Source: Kitasatospora sp. CB01950
Lineage (GTDB): Bacteria > Actinomycetota > Actinomycetes > Streptomycetales > Streptomycetaceae
Assembly (NCBI RefSeq): GCF_001905465.1
Contig: NZ_LISX01000007.1
Span: forward strand, 27,139 to 72,825
Length of the DNA stretch: 45,687 nucleotides
Direction of reading: 5' to 3'
In this document: positions 7,193-15,320 of the stretch, in pieces
Layout of the letters: every line of letters starts with the position of its first letter
How positions within the stretch are numbered: position 1 is the stretch's first letter
The notes under the pieces: generated by a model
Told to the model about the DNA's origin: nothing
Seen by the model: only the letters and a program-made list of their open reading frames with translations
The model's database searches: none
Program-made: the position numbers and the translations under genes

Positions 7193-9709
7193 ATGACGCA
7201 GGCAGGCTTCGCCGCCGCAGACCGGATCACGGCCACACTGGACGCGGCGTGCGCCGCACTCCTCGGCAGCCGCGCCACCTACTACCCCGTCGACGCGTTC
7301 ACCGCGTTCCGCCGGCCCCAACACCCCGCCGCCAAGGCCCTTTTCGGCCTGCGGATCAGCCAGATCGGCCCCGGCCTGCTCTCCGTCCCGAAGCTCGGCA
7401 CGGTGATAGAGGTCTCCGGCAACCGCCGCCCGAACGCGAGCGCCGGCCGCGAGGCCGTCCCCGTTCTGACGCAGCGTTTCGCCGCCTCCGCCCTCGACCT
7501 GACCGACGGCCCGTCAGCCGCCGCCCTGCGCGTGCACGCCGAGCCGACCGCCGTCGACAGTGAGCCGCTGGCCGGCTTCACCCAGTCCCTCGCGGCGCTG
7601 GCCGAGCCCCGCGTCACCGTCGCCCCCGACGAACTGTCGACCGGCTCCGGCGTCGAGGCCCGCATGGTGGTCCCGCCGGCCTTCCACACCCTGACGGTGC
7701 GCGGGTCGGGCAACGCTCTGTCCGCTCATCTCGCCGAGACCGCCGAGGAGTTGTTCTCCGGCGCGTCCCCGGCCGAGCGCAACGACTTCGCGGTCGTGGC
7801 GGCCCTGCTGGCGGAGCAGTTCTCCGCCGCGAACGTCGCCTACGCGGGCGTCGCGACGCTGCTGGTGAACGGCCGCCGTTCGCGGGTCACGCTGGTGGTG
7901 TCGACGGTCCCGTGCGCGCAGCCGATCCAGGAGCTGGCGGTGGAACTGTCCACCGAGCGCCCGCACGCCGAGGTGTGGACGGTGCTGCTGCCGGCCGGCC
8001 CGGCGGCGGTGCTGGTGGAGAACCGGTCGATGCCCGCCCTGAAGGAGCTGCGCGACGAGCGCCCGGGCGGTGTGGTGCACAGCTCGGTGGTCGAGGCGTT
8101 CGTGCCGATGCCGGACGGGGCGACGGTCCTGTCGGTGCAACTGACCACCTCCGACGCCGAGGACTGGGACGTCTACACCTCGGTCTTCGCCGACCTGCTC
8201 TGCTCGGTCCAACTCGCCTGGGACGGTGTGGCCGTGGCCCCCGCCCCGGTCCCGGTCGGCCGGGCCGTGCCCGCGCACGCCCAGACCGATCCGGCACAGC
8301 CCACCGCACCGACTGCCGCCCCGGCCGCCCCGCCGGTGTCGGTCGCGGCGCCCGGGCAGCCGGACGCCCCGTCGGGTACGTCGGTGCGGGTGCCGCCGAG
8401 CGACTTCAACCCGTTCGCGGCACCCGCCCCGACCGACCCTCCGGCCCACCAGCCGTCCCCGGTGCTGGCCTCCGCCGACCCGTTCGGCGCCCCGGCCCCC
8501 GTCGCCCGGCAGGAGCCGGACACGGGCACCTCGGTCCGGGTCCCCGCGAGCGACTTCAACCCCTTCGCGCCCCCGGCTGCCCCCACCGCGCCCGCGCCCG
8601 CCGCAACTCCGGCCCCCGAAGCGGCCGACCCGACCAAGGGACGCCTCGTCAAGGTCCCCCCGGCCGACTTCAACCCCTTCGCGGCACCCGCCCCCACCCC
8701 GACCCCCGTAGCGGCCGCCCCCGCGGCCCCGGCCGCCGACCCCTTCGGCGCTCCCGACCCCTTCGCGGCCCCGGACCCGTTCGCCGCCACCCCGACCCCG
8801 GCCGCAGCGCCCGCACCCGCACCCGCACCCGAGCCGACCCCCGAAGCGGCCGACCCGACCAAGGGACGCCTCGTCAAGGTCCCCCCGGCCGACTTCAACC
8901 CCTTCGCGGCACCCGCCCCGGCCCCGGCCGCAGCAGCCGCCCCGGCACCCGCGACCCCGGCCGCCGCCGACCCCTTCGGCACCCCGGACCCCTTCGGCGC
9001 ACCCGCCGCCGCCCCGGCCCCCGCCGCGGCACCGGCACCCGCGCCTCAGCCCGAGGCCGCCGACCCGACCAAGGGACGCCTCGTGAAGGTGCCCCCGGCC
9101 GACTTCAACCCGTTCGCGCCCCCGGCCCCGGCCCCGGCCGCAGCGCAGGCCACCGAGCCGGAGCCCGCCCCCGAAGCCGCTGACCCCACCAAGGGACGCC
9201 TCGTCAAGGTCCCCCCGGCCGACTTCAACCCCTTCGCGGCACCCGCACCCGCCCCGGCCGCAGCAGCCGCCCCGGCACCCGCGACCCCGGCCGCCGCACC
9301 CGCGCCCACCCGCACGGCCTCCGCCGACCCGTTCGGCACGGTCCTGTCCGCCGAACCGTCCGACCCCTTCGGCACGGTCACCGGCACGCCCAGCAACATT
9401 CCGCCCCGCCCCACGGCCCCGCCGGCCGTCCCCGCCCCGGCCACCCCACCGGAGCCGGCCGACCCGACCAAGGGACGTCTGGTCAAGGTGCCCCCGGCGG
9501 ACTTCAACCCGTTCGCGCCCCCGGCCCCGGCCGCAGCGCGGGCCACCGAGCCCGAGCCGGCCCCCGAAGCGGCCGACCCCACTAAGGGACGCCTCGTCAA
9601 GGTCCCCCCGGCCGACTTCAACCCCTTCGCGGCACCCGCCCCGGCCCCGGCCGCAGCAGCCGCCCCACAGTCCCCGCCGCCCTCATCGGCCAACAACCCC
9701 TTCGGCTAA
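7193..9709 (+). CDS. Pro/Ala-rich protein with eight DFNPF repeats
   Basis: An 838-residue protein of no family I recognise. The ATG at 7193 has GAGGGGG about 8 nt upstream. Residues 1 to about 350 look like one or two globular alpha/beta domains (for example LLNGRRSRVTLVVSTVPCAQPIQELAVELS). From about residue 395 it becomes low-complexity Pro/Ala with eight copies of a motif V(R/K)VP(P/A)(S/A)DFNPFA. The first two are preceded by GTS; the last six are nearly identical, DPTKGRLVKVPPADFNPF. Eight DPF (mostly DPFG or DPFA) motifs lie between them, and the protein ends NNPFG. No signal peptide or membrane helix is visible, so it is presumably cytoplasmic. The repeats look like multivalent docking motifs on a disordered tail (inference). 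A hairpin terminator follows at 9729. Confidence 0.8.
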   Translation: MTQAGFAAADRITATLDAACAALLGSRATYYPVDAFTAFRRPQHPAAKALFGLRISQIGPGLLSVPKLGTVIEVSGNRRPNASAGREAVPVLTQRFAASALDLTDGPSAAALRVHAEPTAVDSEPLAGFTQSLAALAEPRVTVAPDELSTGSGVEARMVVPPAFHTLTVRGSGNALSAHLAETAEELFSGASPAERNDFAVVAALLAEQFSAANVAYAGVATLLVNGRRSRVTLVVSTVPCAQPIQELAVELSTERPHAEVWTVLLPAGPAAVLVENRSMPALKELRDERPGGVVHSSVVEAFVPMPDGATVLSVQLTTSDAEDWDVYTSVFADLLCSVQLAWDGVAVAPAPVPVGRAVPAHAQTDPAQPTAPTAAPAAPPVSVAAPGQPDAPSGTSVRVPPSDFNPFAAPAPTDPPAHQPSPVLASADPFGAPAPVARQEPDTGTSVRVPASDFNPFAPPAAPTAPAPAATPAPEAADPTKGRLVKVPPADFNPFAAPAPTPTPVAAAPAAPAADPFGAPDPFAAPDPFAATPTPAAAPAPAPAPEPTPEAADPTKGRLVKVPPADFNPFAAPAPAPAAAAAPAPATPAAADPFGTPDPFGAPAAAPAPAAAPAPAPQPEAADPTKGRLVKVPPADFNPFAPPAPAPAAAQATEPEPAPEAADPTKGRLVKVPPADFNPFAAPAPAPAAAAAPAPATPAAAPAPTRTASADPFGTVLSAEPSDPFGTVTGTPSNIPPRPTAPPAVPAPATPPEPADPTKGRLVKVPPADFNPFAPPAPAAARATEPEPAPEAADPTKGRLVKVPPADFNPFAAPAPAPAAAAAPQSPPPSSANNPFG

Positions 9710-9728
9710 CCCTGCCCCTCACCCACCA

Positions 9729-9759
9729 AACGGCGAGCCCCACCCCGGGGCTCGCCGTT
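9729..9759 (+). terminator. Hairpin terminator after DFNPF-repeat gene
   Basis: A perfect 13-bp stem (aacggcgagcccc, loop acccc, complementary arm ending in gtt) lies 20 nt after the stop codon and is followed by a pyrimidine-rich stretch. Confidence 0.75.
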
Positions 9760-9869
9760 CCCCATTCCACCTGACGCCCACCACCCGACGTCCACCACCC
9801 GACACTCACCACCGCCTGTCAGCCCCCACTGCGACGATCGACCTCCACCCACCCGGAGGAGAGATCACC

Positions 9870-10280
9870 ATGGGCACCTGGGACATCGGTCCGTTCGACA
9901 ACGACACCGCCGCCGACTTCGCGGGCGACCTCGACGAGGCCGCCCCGGAGCAGCGCGAGGCCCTGATCCGCGCCGTACTCGGCGGCGCTGTCGGCGAGTT
10001 CGACGATCTGGACGCCGACGACGGTGCCCAGATCGTCGCCGCGGCCGCCCTGGTGGCCGCCCAGTGCCCGGGCGGCGCCCCGGTCACCACCGCCTACGGC
10101 CCCGCCCAGCCCCTCCCGCACTTCGACCCGGACCTCCGCCGACTCGCCCTGGACGCCCTGGCCGGCGTCCTCAGCGACGACTCCGAACTCGCCGAACTCT
10201 GGGACGAGTCGGACGAGGGCCCGACCTGGCGCCGCGAGGTCGAACGACTCCGCACCGTCCTGTCCAACACCGCGGCCTGA
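9870..10280 (+). CDS. DUF4259 domain protein
   Basis: A 136-residue protein beginning MGTWDIGPFDNDTAADFAGD, the hallmark start of DUF4259. The family is of unknown function and widespread in actinomycetes. The body is acidic and helical (GAVGEFDDLDADDGAQIVAAAALVAAQ). GGAGGAGAG lies about 10 nt before the ATG. No membrane segment or catalytic motif stands out. Confidence 0.88.
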   Translation: MGTWDIGPFDNDTAADFAGDLDEAAPEQREALIRAVLGGAVGEFDDLDADDGAQIVAAAALVAAQCPGGAPVTTAYGPAQPLPHFDPDLRRLALDALAGVLSDDSELAELWDESDEGPTWRREVERLRTVLSNTAA

Positions 10281-10287
10281 CCCAAGG

Positions 10288-10355
10288 TCAGCACGCCCCA
10301 GCCCGCCCCCGCCTCAGCACACCCCAGCCCGCCCCCGCCTCAGCGCATCCCCGCC
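10288..10355. repeat. 26-bp tandem repeat at gene 3' end
   Basis: Two 26-bp units (10288-10313 and 10314-10339, one mismatch) are followed by a shortened 16-bp unit (10340-10355). All begin with tcagc, as does the next stretch at 10356, where the same tca is the stop codon of the minus-strand gene. The array therefore looks like a duplicated gene 3' end. Confidence 0.75.
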
Positions 10356-10691
10356 TCAGCGCGCCCCACGCTCGGCGTCGATCTCCTCGGCCAGCATCGC
10401 CATCCGGTACAGCGCGACGAAGTACCGCGAGGCGTAGCCGTCGACGCCGAACGTCGGCAGCAGGTCCCCGAGCAGGGCTGTTCGCCGGCTCAGGTACTCG
10501 CGGTGGCGGGCGCCGAGCGGCGGCCCGTCGAGGACGGTGGCGGCGAATCCGGTGAGGATGGTGTCCAGGGTGACCAGACAGGTGCCTTCGGGCTCCTGGT
10601 CGTACCAGCCGCTGGGAAACCGCATGGCGCTGAACTCGTCCCAGAGGCACGCCAGGAGGTCGGTCTTCTCGTCCGCCATGATGATGATCAT
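10356..10691 (-). CDS. Uncharacterised 111-residue protein
   Basis: The reading begins MIIIMADEKTDLLACLWDEF and ends AMLAEEIDAERGAR. ATG 10691 is chosen because GGAG lies about 11 nt upstream; the in-frame ATG 10679 has no ribosome site of its own. The protein is acidic and largely helical with several aromatic residues (FPSGWYDQE, YASRYFVALYRM) and no signal peptide. I do not recognise a family. It lies 74 nt downstream of the spermidine-synthase-like gene on the same strand and may share its transcript. A 26-bp tandem repeat adjoins its stop codon. Confidence 0.6.
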   Translation of the reverse strand: MIIIMADEKTDLLACLWDEFSAMRFPSGWYDQEPEGTCLVTLDTILTGFAATVLDGPPLGARHREYLSRRTALLGDLLPTFGVDGYASRYFVALYRMAMLAEEIDAERGAR

Positions 10692-10765
10692 GCCGCACGC
10701 GAGCTCCGCTGGGAACGCGTCTCCCGCACATCTTCCCCACCAAATCCGGCCACTTGCCGTCCGCG

Positions 10766-11458
10766 TCACCCGGCCCGGCGCGCCAGGTGCACCACATCGG
10801 GCACGCCGCGCTCGACGGCGATCTCCTCGGTGCGGACGTCCGTGAACCCGGCGTCCCGCAGCGCCTGTTCGAACGCGCTGGACGGCTGGGCGCTCCACAC
10901 GGCGAGGATCCCGCCGGGCCGGAGCCGGTCGGCGGCGTTGGCCAGGCCGACGGGGCCGTACAGGGCGTCGTTCTCCTCGGTGACCGTCCAGTCGGGGCCG
11001 TTGTCGATGTCGAGGCAGAGCGCGTCGTAGCGTTCCTCCGCCGACGCCAGGTACGCCACCAGGTCGGTGTGCAGCACCTCGACCCGCGGGTCGTCCAGCG
11101 CGCCGGCCGAGAACGCGCCCAGCGGGCCCGTCCGGTGCCAGTCGATGATCGCCCCCTCCCGCTCGGCCACCGCGATCCGCCCCCACCGGCCCGAGGCTGC
11201 CGCGTGCGCCAGCGAGAACCCGACCCCGAGCCCCCCGATCAGCACACTCGGCCCGGTGGACCCGTCCAGCGAGTCCAGAGCCGCCTGGATCAGCAGCCGT
11301 TCGGAGCGCCCGTCCGCGGTGTCCATCAGGAAGCACCCGTTCGCGATGATCTCGTACTGCTCGCCGCGCCGCCGCAGCGCCACCTCGCCGTACGGACCCT
11401 CCCGCCGGTCGATCACTTCGGCCTCGGGCAGGCCTTGACGGCTGGGCAGCACGGACAT
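10766..11458 (-). CDS. Spermidine synthase-like Rossmann-fold protein
   Basis: A 230-residue protein with the SAM/dcSAM-binding fold of spermidine synthases: glycine-rich loop VLIGGLGVGFSLAHA, acidic strand end IAVAEREGAIIDWH, then VEVLHTDLVAYL and YDALCLDIDNGPDWTVTEEN. True spermidine synthases are longer (about 280 residues or more) with an N-terminal beta domain and a GGGxG loop. Here the N-terminus is short and the loop is GGLGVG, so it belongs to the short SpeE-like group whose substrate is unknown. It may be a methyltransferase or aminopropyltransferase. Start codon follows an upstream-open region with no strong ribosome site. Confidence 0.72.
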   Translation of the reverse strand: MSVLPSRQGLPEAEVIDRREGPYGEVALRRRGEQYEIIANGCFLMDTADGRSERLLIQAALDSLDGSTGPSVLIGGLGVGFSLAHAAASGRWGRIAVAEREGAIIDWHRTGPLGAFSAGALDDPRVEVLHTDLVAYLASAEERYDALCLDIDNGPDWTVTEENDALYGPVGLANAADRLRPGGILAVWSAQPSSAFEQALRDAGFTDVRTEEIAVERGVPDVVHLARRAG

Positions 11459-11534
11459 TCGGCAACTCCCGGTCTACGCACGGTCACGAACCGAACGACC
11501 CTAACCGATCCCCGCACCGCACCGCCGATCTTTT

Positions 11535-11633
11535 CCTCACCCCTGCGCGGCGCTCCCCCACCCCAGCGAAACTCCTCCTCACCCCTGCGCGGCGCTCCCC
11601 CACCCCAGCGAAACTCCTCCTCACCCCTGCGCG
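11535..11633. repeat. 42-bp tandem repeat, 2.4 copies, at gluD 3' end
   Basis: Two identical 42-bp units (11535-11576, 11577-11618) and a 15-nt partial third (11619-11633). The partial unit contains the gluD stop codon (tca at 11621-11623) and the last codons, so full copies carry extra in-place copies of the gene end. Confidence 0.85.
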
Positions 11634-12475
11634 TCCAGCACCGGCCCGGCGTCGGCGACCGGCGTCGCCCCCTCGCGCGGGCTGCGCCGGCCGCGCCGCT
11701 CCAGCCACTTGGCCAGCCAGGACAGCAGCAGACACATGCCGATGTAGATCGGCGCGATCACCATCACCACGGGGATGAACGGCAGGTCGTAGTCCAGGTT
11801 GGTGGCGATCAGCTTCCCGGCGTGCAGGAACTCCTCGAAGGTGATCAGGAAGCCCAGCGAGGTGTCCTTCAGCGCGACCACCAACTGGCTGACGATGGTC
11901 GGCAGCATCGCCCGGACGGCCTGCGGCACCAGCACGTACGTCATCACCTGCGTCTTGCGGAGCCCGAGCGCGAACGCGGCCTCCTTCTGCCCCTTGGGGA
12001 CGGCGAGGATCCCGGCCCGGAACACTTCGGCCAGCACCGAGCCGTTGTACAGGGTGAGGCCGGCCACCAGTGCCCACAGCGGTTCGACCTTGAGCGCGAC
12101 GAAGATGAAGAAGATCATCACCAGCAGCGGCATGGCCCGGAAGAACTCCACCACCAGGGTGGACACCCATCGCACCGCCCGGTGGTCGGAGAGCCGCCCG
12201 GCGGCGAACAGCGCGCCGAACGGCAGCGCGAACAGCACCGTCCAGCCGAACGCCTTCAGGGTGTTGCCGAGGCCGCGCAGCAGCAGCTCCTGAACGCCCT
12301 TGTACTGGAAGGCCATCCACTTCTGGTAGGTGAACTGGTTGGTGTGGAACAGCATCCAGATCACCCAGCCGATCACGGCGGCGATCACCACCAGCGCCAG
12401 GATGCCGTACAGCCGGTGCCGGGCCAGCGCCTTCGGCCCGGGGACGTCGTACAGCGCGGAGGACTCCACCGTCAT
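11621..12475 (-). CDS. gluD: Amino acid ABC transporter permease, GluD-type
   Basis: A 284-residue inner-membrane permease of the polar amino acid (HisMQ) family. The first transmembrane segment is ILALVVIAAVIGWVIWMLF, followed by a periplasmic part and the conserved permease core (LLRGLGNTLKAFGWTVLFALPFGALFAAGR, EFFRAMPLLVMIFFIFVALK, then the EAAFALGLRKTQ EAA loop that contacts the ATPase). Its ATG overlaps the gluC stop by 4 nt (ATGA), which implies translational coupling. Together with GluA, GluB and GluC it forms an importer resembling the glutamate transporter GluABCD of Corynebacterium. Substrate assignment is by family resemblance only. The 3' end is part of a 42-bp tandem repeat. Confidence 0.85.
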   Translation of the reverse strand: MTVESSALYDVPGPKALARHRLYGILALVVIAAVIGWVIWMLFHTNQFTYQKWMAFQYKGVQELLLRGLGNTLKAFGWTVLFALPFGALFAAGRLSDHRAVRWVSTLVVEFFRAMPLLVMIFFIFVALKVEPLWALVAGLTLYNGSVLAEVFRAGILAVPKGQKEAAFALGLRKTQVMTYVLVPQAVRAMLPTIVSQLVVALKDTSLGFLITFEEFLHAGKLIATNLDYDLPFIPVVMVIAPIYIGMCLLLSWLAKWLERRGRRSPREGATPVADAGPVLDAQG

Positions 12476-13116
12476 CGGGACACCGCCACCCGTCGCTCCA
12501 GCACGTTGAACAGGGCACTGATCGCCAGCGTGATGATCAGATAGCCGACCGCGATCCAGACGAAGGTCCAGACGATGCTGTAGCCCAGCTCGTTGATGGT
12601 CCGGTAGGTGCCGAGCAGTTCGACCACACTGAACGACCCGGCGATCGCGGTGTTCTTCGCCAGCGCGATCATCACACTGCCCAGCGGGGCCACCACCGAG
12701 CGGTACGCCTGCGGCATGACGACCAGGCTCAGCGTCTGACCGAACGTCATGCCCAGGCTCCGCGCCGCCTCGCCCTGCCCGACCGGCACCGTGTTCACGC
12801 CCGAGCGCAGCGCCTCGCAGACGAACGCCGAGGTGTAGCAGCCCAGCGCCAGCACGGCGAAGGTGAAGAACGGCAGCGTGATGGAGAACCGGGGCAGCCC
12901 CAGCACCACGATGAAGAACAGCAGCGTCAGCGGGGTGTTCCGGAGCACCGTCACCCACCCGGTGCCGAACGCCCGCAGCGGTTTCACCGGCGAGACCCGG
13001 AAGCCCGCGATCACCACCCCCAGCACCAGCGCGAGCACAGCGCTGACCAGCGTCAGCCAGAGCGTGCCGAGGAAGCCGTGCCAGTAGGTGGACCAGTTGT
13101 CGGTCAGGACCTTCAT
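12472..13116 (-). CDS. gluC: Amino acid ABC transporter permease, GluC-type
   Basis: A 214-residue permease with about five membrane helices. Conserved core: FLGTLWLTLVSAVLALVLGVVIAGFRVSP, VTVLRNTPLTLLFFIVVLGLP and the EAA loop GQGEAARSLGMTFGQTLSLVVMPQAYR. It is the smaller of the two permeases, presumably pairing with GluD in the membrane. The ATG lies 12 nt after the gluB stop, with a G-rich ribosome site overlapping that gap. Confidence 0.87.
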   Translation of the reverse strand: MKVLTDNWSTYWHGFLGTLWLTLVSAVLALVLGVVIAGFRVSPVKPLRAFGTGWVTVLRNTPLTLLFFIVVLGLPRFSITLPFFTFAVLALGCYTSAFVCEALRSGVNTVPVGQGEAARSLGMTFGQTLSLVVMPQAYRSVVAPLGSVMIALAKNTAIAGSFSVVELLGTYRTINELGYSIVWTFVWIAVGYLIITLAISALFNVLERRVAVSR

Positions 13117-13128
13117 CCGCGCCCCCGC

Positions 13129-14040
13129 TCAGTTGTACCGGTCGATGGCCGGGGGCGGCGGCGCGGGCACTCCGGAGAGGCCGAGCGTCGCGTCGTACGC
13201 CTTCTTCCAGTTGCCGTTGTCCATGTTCAGCTGCAGCGCGTCGTTGATCGTCATCCGCAGCACGGTGTCGTCCTTGGGGACGCCGATGCCGTACGGCTCG
13301 GTCGAGAACGGCTCGCCGACCATCTTCAACTCGTCGGGGACCTTCGCCACGTAGCCCTGCAGGATCGCGTTGTCCGTGGTCACCGCGTCGACCTGGTTGC
13401 TGATCAGGTTGTCCACGCACGCCGAGTAGGTGTCGTAGCCGACCAGCTGGGCCTTCGGGTAGTCGGTCTGGATCCGCTGGTAGGGGGTGGACCCGGCGGC
13501 CGAGCAGACCTTCCGCCCGGCCAGGTCCTGCGGGCCGTTGATCTTCGTCTCGTTCTTGCGGACCATCAGCGCCTGCCCGGCGATGAAGTACGGGCCGGCG
13601 AAGCCGACCAGCTTCTTCCGGTTGGCGTTGATGGTGTAGGTGCCCACGTAGTAGTCCACCTGGCCGTTCTGCAGCGCGGTCTCCCGGTTGGCGGAGGCGA
13701 TGGTGCGGAACTCGATCCGGTCGGGTGCGAAGCCCAGGTAGGCGCCGACCATCTTGGCGATCTCGATGTCGAAGCCGGAGTACTCGCCGGTGGCCGGGTT
13801 CTTCTGCCCCAGGTACGGCTGGTCCTCCTTGGCGCCGACCACCAGGCGCCCGCGCGCCCGGGCCGCGTCCAGGGTCGGCGAGCCGGTGACGGTGTTGCTG
13901 CGCACCTCGTAGCTGGGCAGCGCACTGGGCTGCGGGCCCTTGGGCGGCGGGGTGCCCTCCTTGCCGCAGCCCGACAGACCGGCCAGACCGGGCAGCACCA
14001 CGAGCAGGGCCACGACGCGCAGGACGTACCGCTGGTTCAC
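13129..14040 (-). CDS. gluB: Amino acid-binding lipoprotein, GluB-type
   Basis: A 303-residue solute-binding protein (SBP_bac_3). It starts at GTG with GAGG about 8 nt upstream. The signal peptide ends in a lipobox LSGC with the acylated Cys at about residue 25, so the mature protein is membrane-anchored outside the cell. Family features include GRLVVGAKEDQPYLGQKNPATGEYSGFDIEIAKMVGAYLG and GKxVCSAAGSTPYQRIQ. It delivers the amino acid, probably glutamate or a relative, to the GluCD permease. Confidence 0.87.
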   Translation of the reverse strand: MNQRYVLRVVALLVVLPGLAGLSGCGKEGTPPPKGPQPSALPSYEVRSNTVTGSPTLDAARARGRLVVGAKEDQPYLGQKNPATGEYSGFDIEIAKMVGAYLGFAPDRIEFRTIASANRETALQNGQVDYYVGTYTINANRKKLVGFAGPYFIAGQALMVRKNETKINGPQDLAGRKVCSAAGSTPYQRIQTDYPKAQLVGYDTYSACVDNLISNQVDAVTTDNAILQGYVAKVPDELKMVGEPFSTEPYGIGVPKDDTVLRMTINDALQLNMDNGNWKKAYDATLGLSGVPAPPPPAIDRYN

Positions 14041-14049
14041 CGCGCCGCC

Positions 14050-14823
14050 TCAGTGCTTCAGGATCTTGGAGAGGAAGTCCCGGGCACGCTCGCTCTGCGG
14101 GTTCGCGAAGAACTCCTCGGGGACGCGGTCCTCGACGATCCGCCCGTCCGCCATGAAGACCACGCGGTTGGCGGCGGAGCGCGCGAAGCCCATCTCGTGG
14201 GTGACCACCACCATGGTCATCCCCTCGGCGGCCAGCGAGCGCATCACCTCCAGCACCTCGTTGATCATCTCGGGGTCGAGCGCCGAGGTCGGCTCGTCGA
14301 ACAGCAGCGCCTTCGGGTCCATCGCCAGCGCCCGCGCGATCGCCACCCGCTGCTGCTGCCCGCCGGACAGCTGCGACGGGTACTTGTCGGCGTGCGCGGC
14401 GAGCCCGACCCGTTCCAGCAGCGCCCGTCCCCTGGACTCGGCCTCCGCCCTGCCGCGCTTGCGGACCTTGATCTGGGCGAGCGTCACGTTCTGCAGCACC
14501 GTCCGGTGCGCGAACAGGTTGAAGGACTGGAACACCATCCCGACCTCGGCGCGCAGCTTCGCCAGGCCCTTGCCCTCGGCGGGCAGCGGCTGGCCCTCGA
14601 TCAGGATGTCGCCGCTCTCCACCGGCTCCAGCCGGTTGATCGCCCGGCACAGCGTGGACTTCCCCGACCCGGACGGGCCGATCACCACCACGACCTCGCC
14701 CCGGCCGACCGTCAGGTCGATGTCCTGCAGCACGTGCAGCTGCCCGTAGTGCTTGTTCACCCGCCGAAGTTCGATCAGCGGTTCTCCGGTCGACCGCCCC
14801 GCGGCCTCCTGCGGGGCAGTCAC
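14050..14823 (-). CDS. gluA: Amino acid ABC transporter ATPase, GluA-type
   Basis: A 257-residue ATPase. Walker A is GPSGSGKST (residues 49-57), signature LSGGQQQRVAIARAL, Walker B KALLFDEPTSALD and switch His in VVVTHEMGFAR. This is the PAAT-type ATPase (GlnQ/GluA). The GTG start at 14823 overlaps the TGA of the upstream lapA-like gene (GTGA), so the whole lapA-gluABCD set appears translationally coupled. Confidence 0.9.
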   Translation of the reverse strand: MTAPQEAAGRSTGEPLIELRRVNKHYGQLHVLQDIDLTVGRGEVVVVIGPSGSGKSTLCRAINRLEPVESGDILIEGQPLPAEGKGLAKLRAEVGMVFQSFNLFAHRTVLQNVTLAQIKVRKRGRAEAESRGRALLERVGLAAHADKYPSQLSGGQQQRVAIARALAMDPKALLFDEPTSALDPEMINEVLEVMRSLAAEGMTMVVVTHEMGFARSAANRVVFMADGRIVEDRVPEEFFANPQSERARDFLSKILKH

Positions 14824-15068
14824 CTGCTGCTCCGGCCCTTCAGCAGCCAGCCGAGTGCCGTCCCGGCGATCAGCGTCGCCAGCAGGGCGATCCAGAGCGG
14901 GCAGGTGACGGTGAAGACCCAGAACTGGATCTTCACCTTGTCCAGGTTGGCGAACAGGAACCAGATCGCGAGCACCACGATGACGCCGATCCCGATCCAC
15001 CGGGTCGGAACGCCGCCGATCTCACTGCGCCGGGTACTGGACGGAGAGCCACCTGAAGTCTTGGTCAC
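14820..15068 (-). CDS. LapA-family two-helix membrane protein
   Basis: An 82-residue protein starting at GTG 15068 (VTKTSGGSPSSTRRSE). Two membrane segments: TRWIGIGVIVVLAIWFLFANL and WVFTVTCPLWIALLATLIAGTALGWLL, separated by DKVKIQF. This arrangement matches the LapA (DUF1049, lipopolysaccharide assembly protein A) family. In Gram-positive bacteria its role is not established. The stop overlaps the gluA start by 4 nt. Ribosome site weak. Confidence 0.75.
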   Translation of the reverse strand: MTKTSGGSPSSTRRSEIGGVPTRWIGIGVIVVLAIWFLFANLDKVKIQFWVFTVTCPLWIALLATLIAGTALGWLLKGRSSR

Positions 15069-15221
15069 GCTGGCAGTCTGCGCCCGGCCCGCCCGCCGAC
15101 CGCAGCACCACCACCGCCTCCCCTGCCCATTCACCCGTCCGGAGGACACACCCCGGGGTCGACAGCGGGAATACTCCGCCGTTCGTCCCGGTTGCGGCCC
15201 TTTTGGAAGCCTCCGCAAAAG

Positions 15222-15248
15222 CCAGAAGCCAGAAGCCAGAAGCCAGAC
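15222..15248. repeat. 7-bp tandem repeat (ccagaag)
   Basis: Three perfect ccagaag units followed by ccagacg lie in the divergent gap between lapA and the aldo/keto reductase gene, about 75-100 nt upstream of the latter. The remaining gap (15069-15320) shows no gene. Confidence 0.8.
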
Positions 15249-15320
15249 GCGCCTGCCAGAAGCGCCTGCGAGGGCCTCCGCCCACCACAGACCACGCACA
15301 ACCGAAGGGCACCCCTTCTC

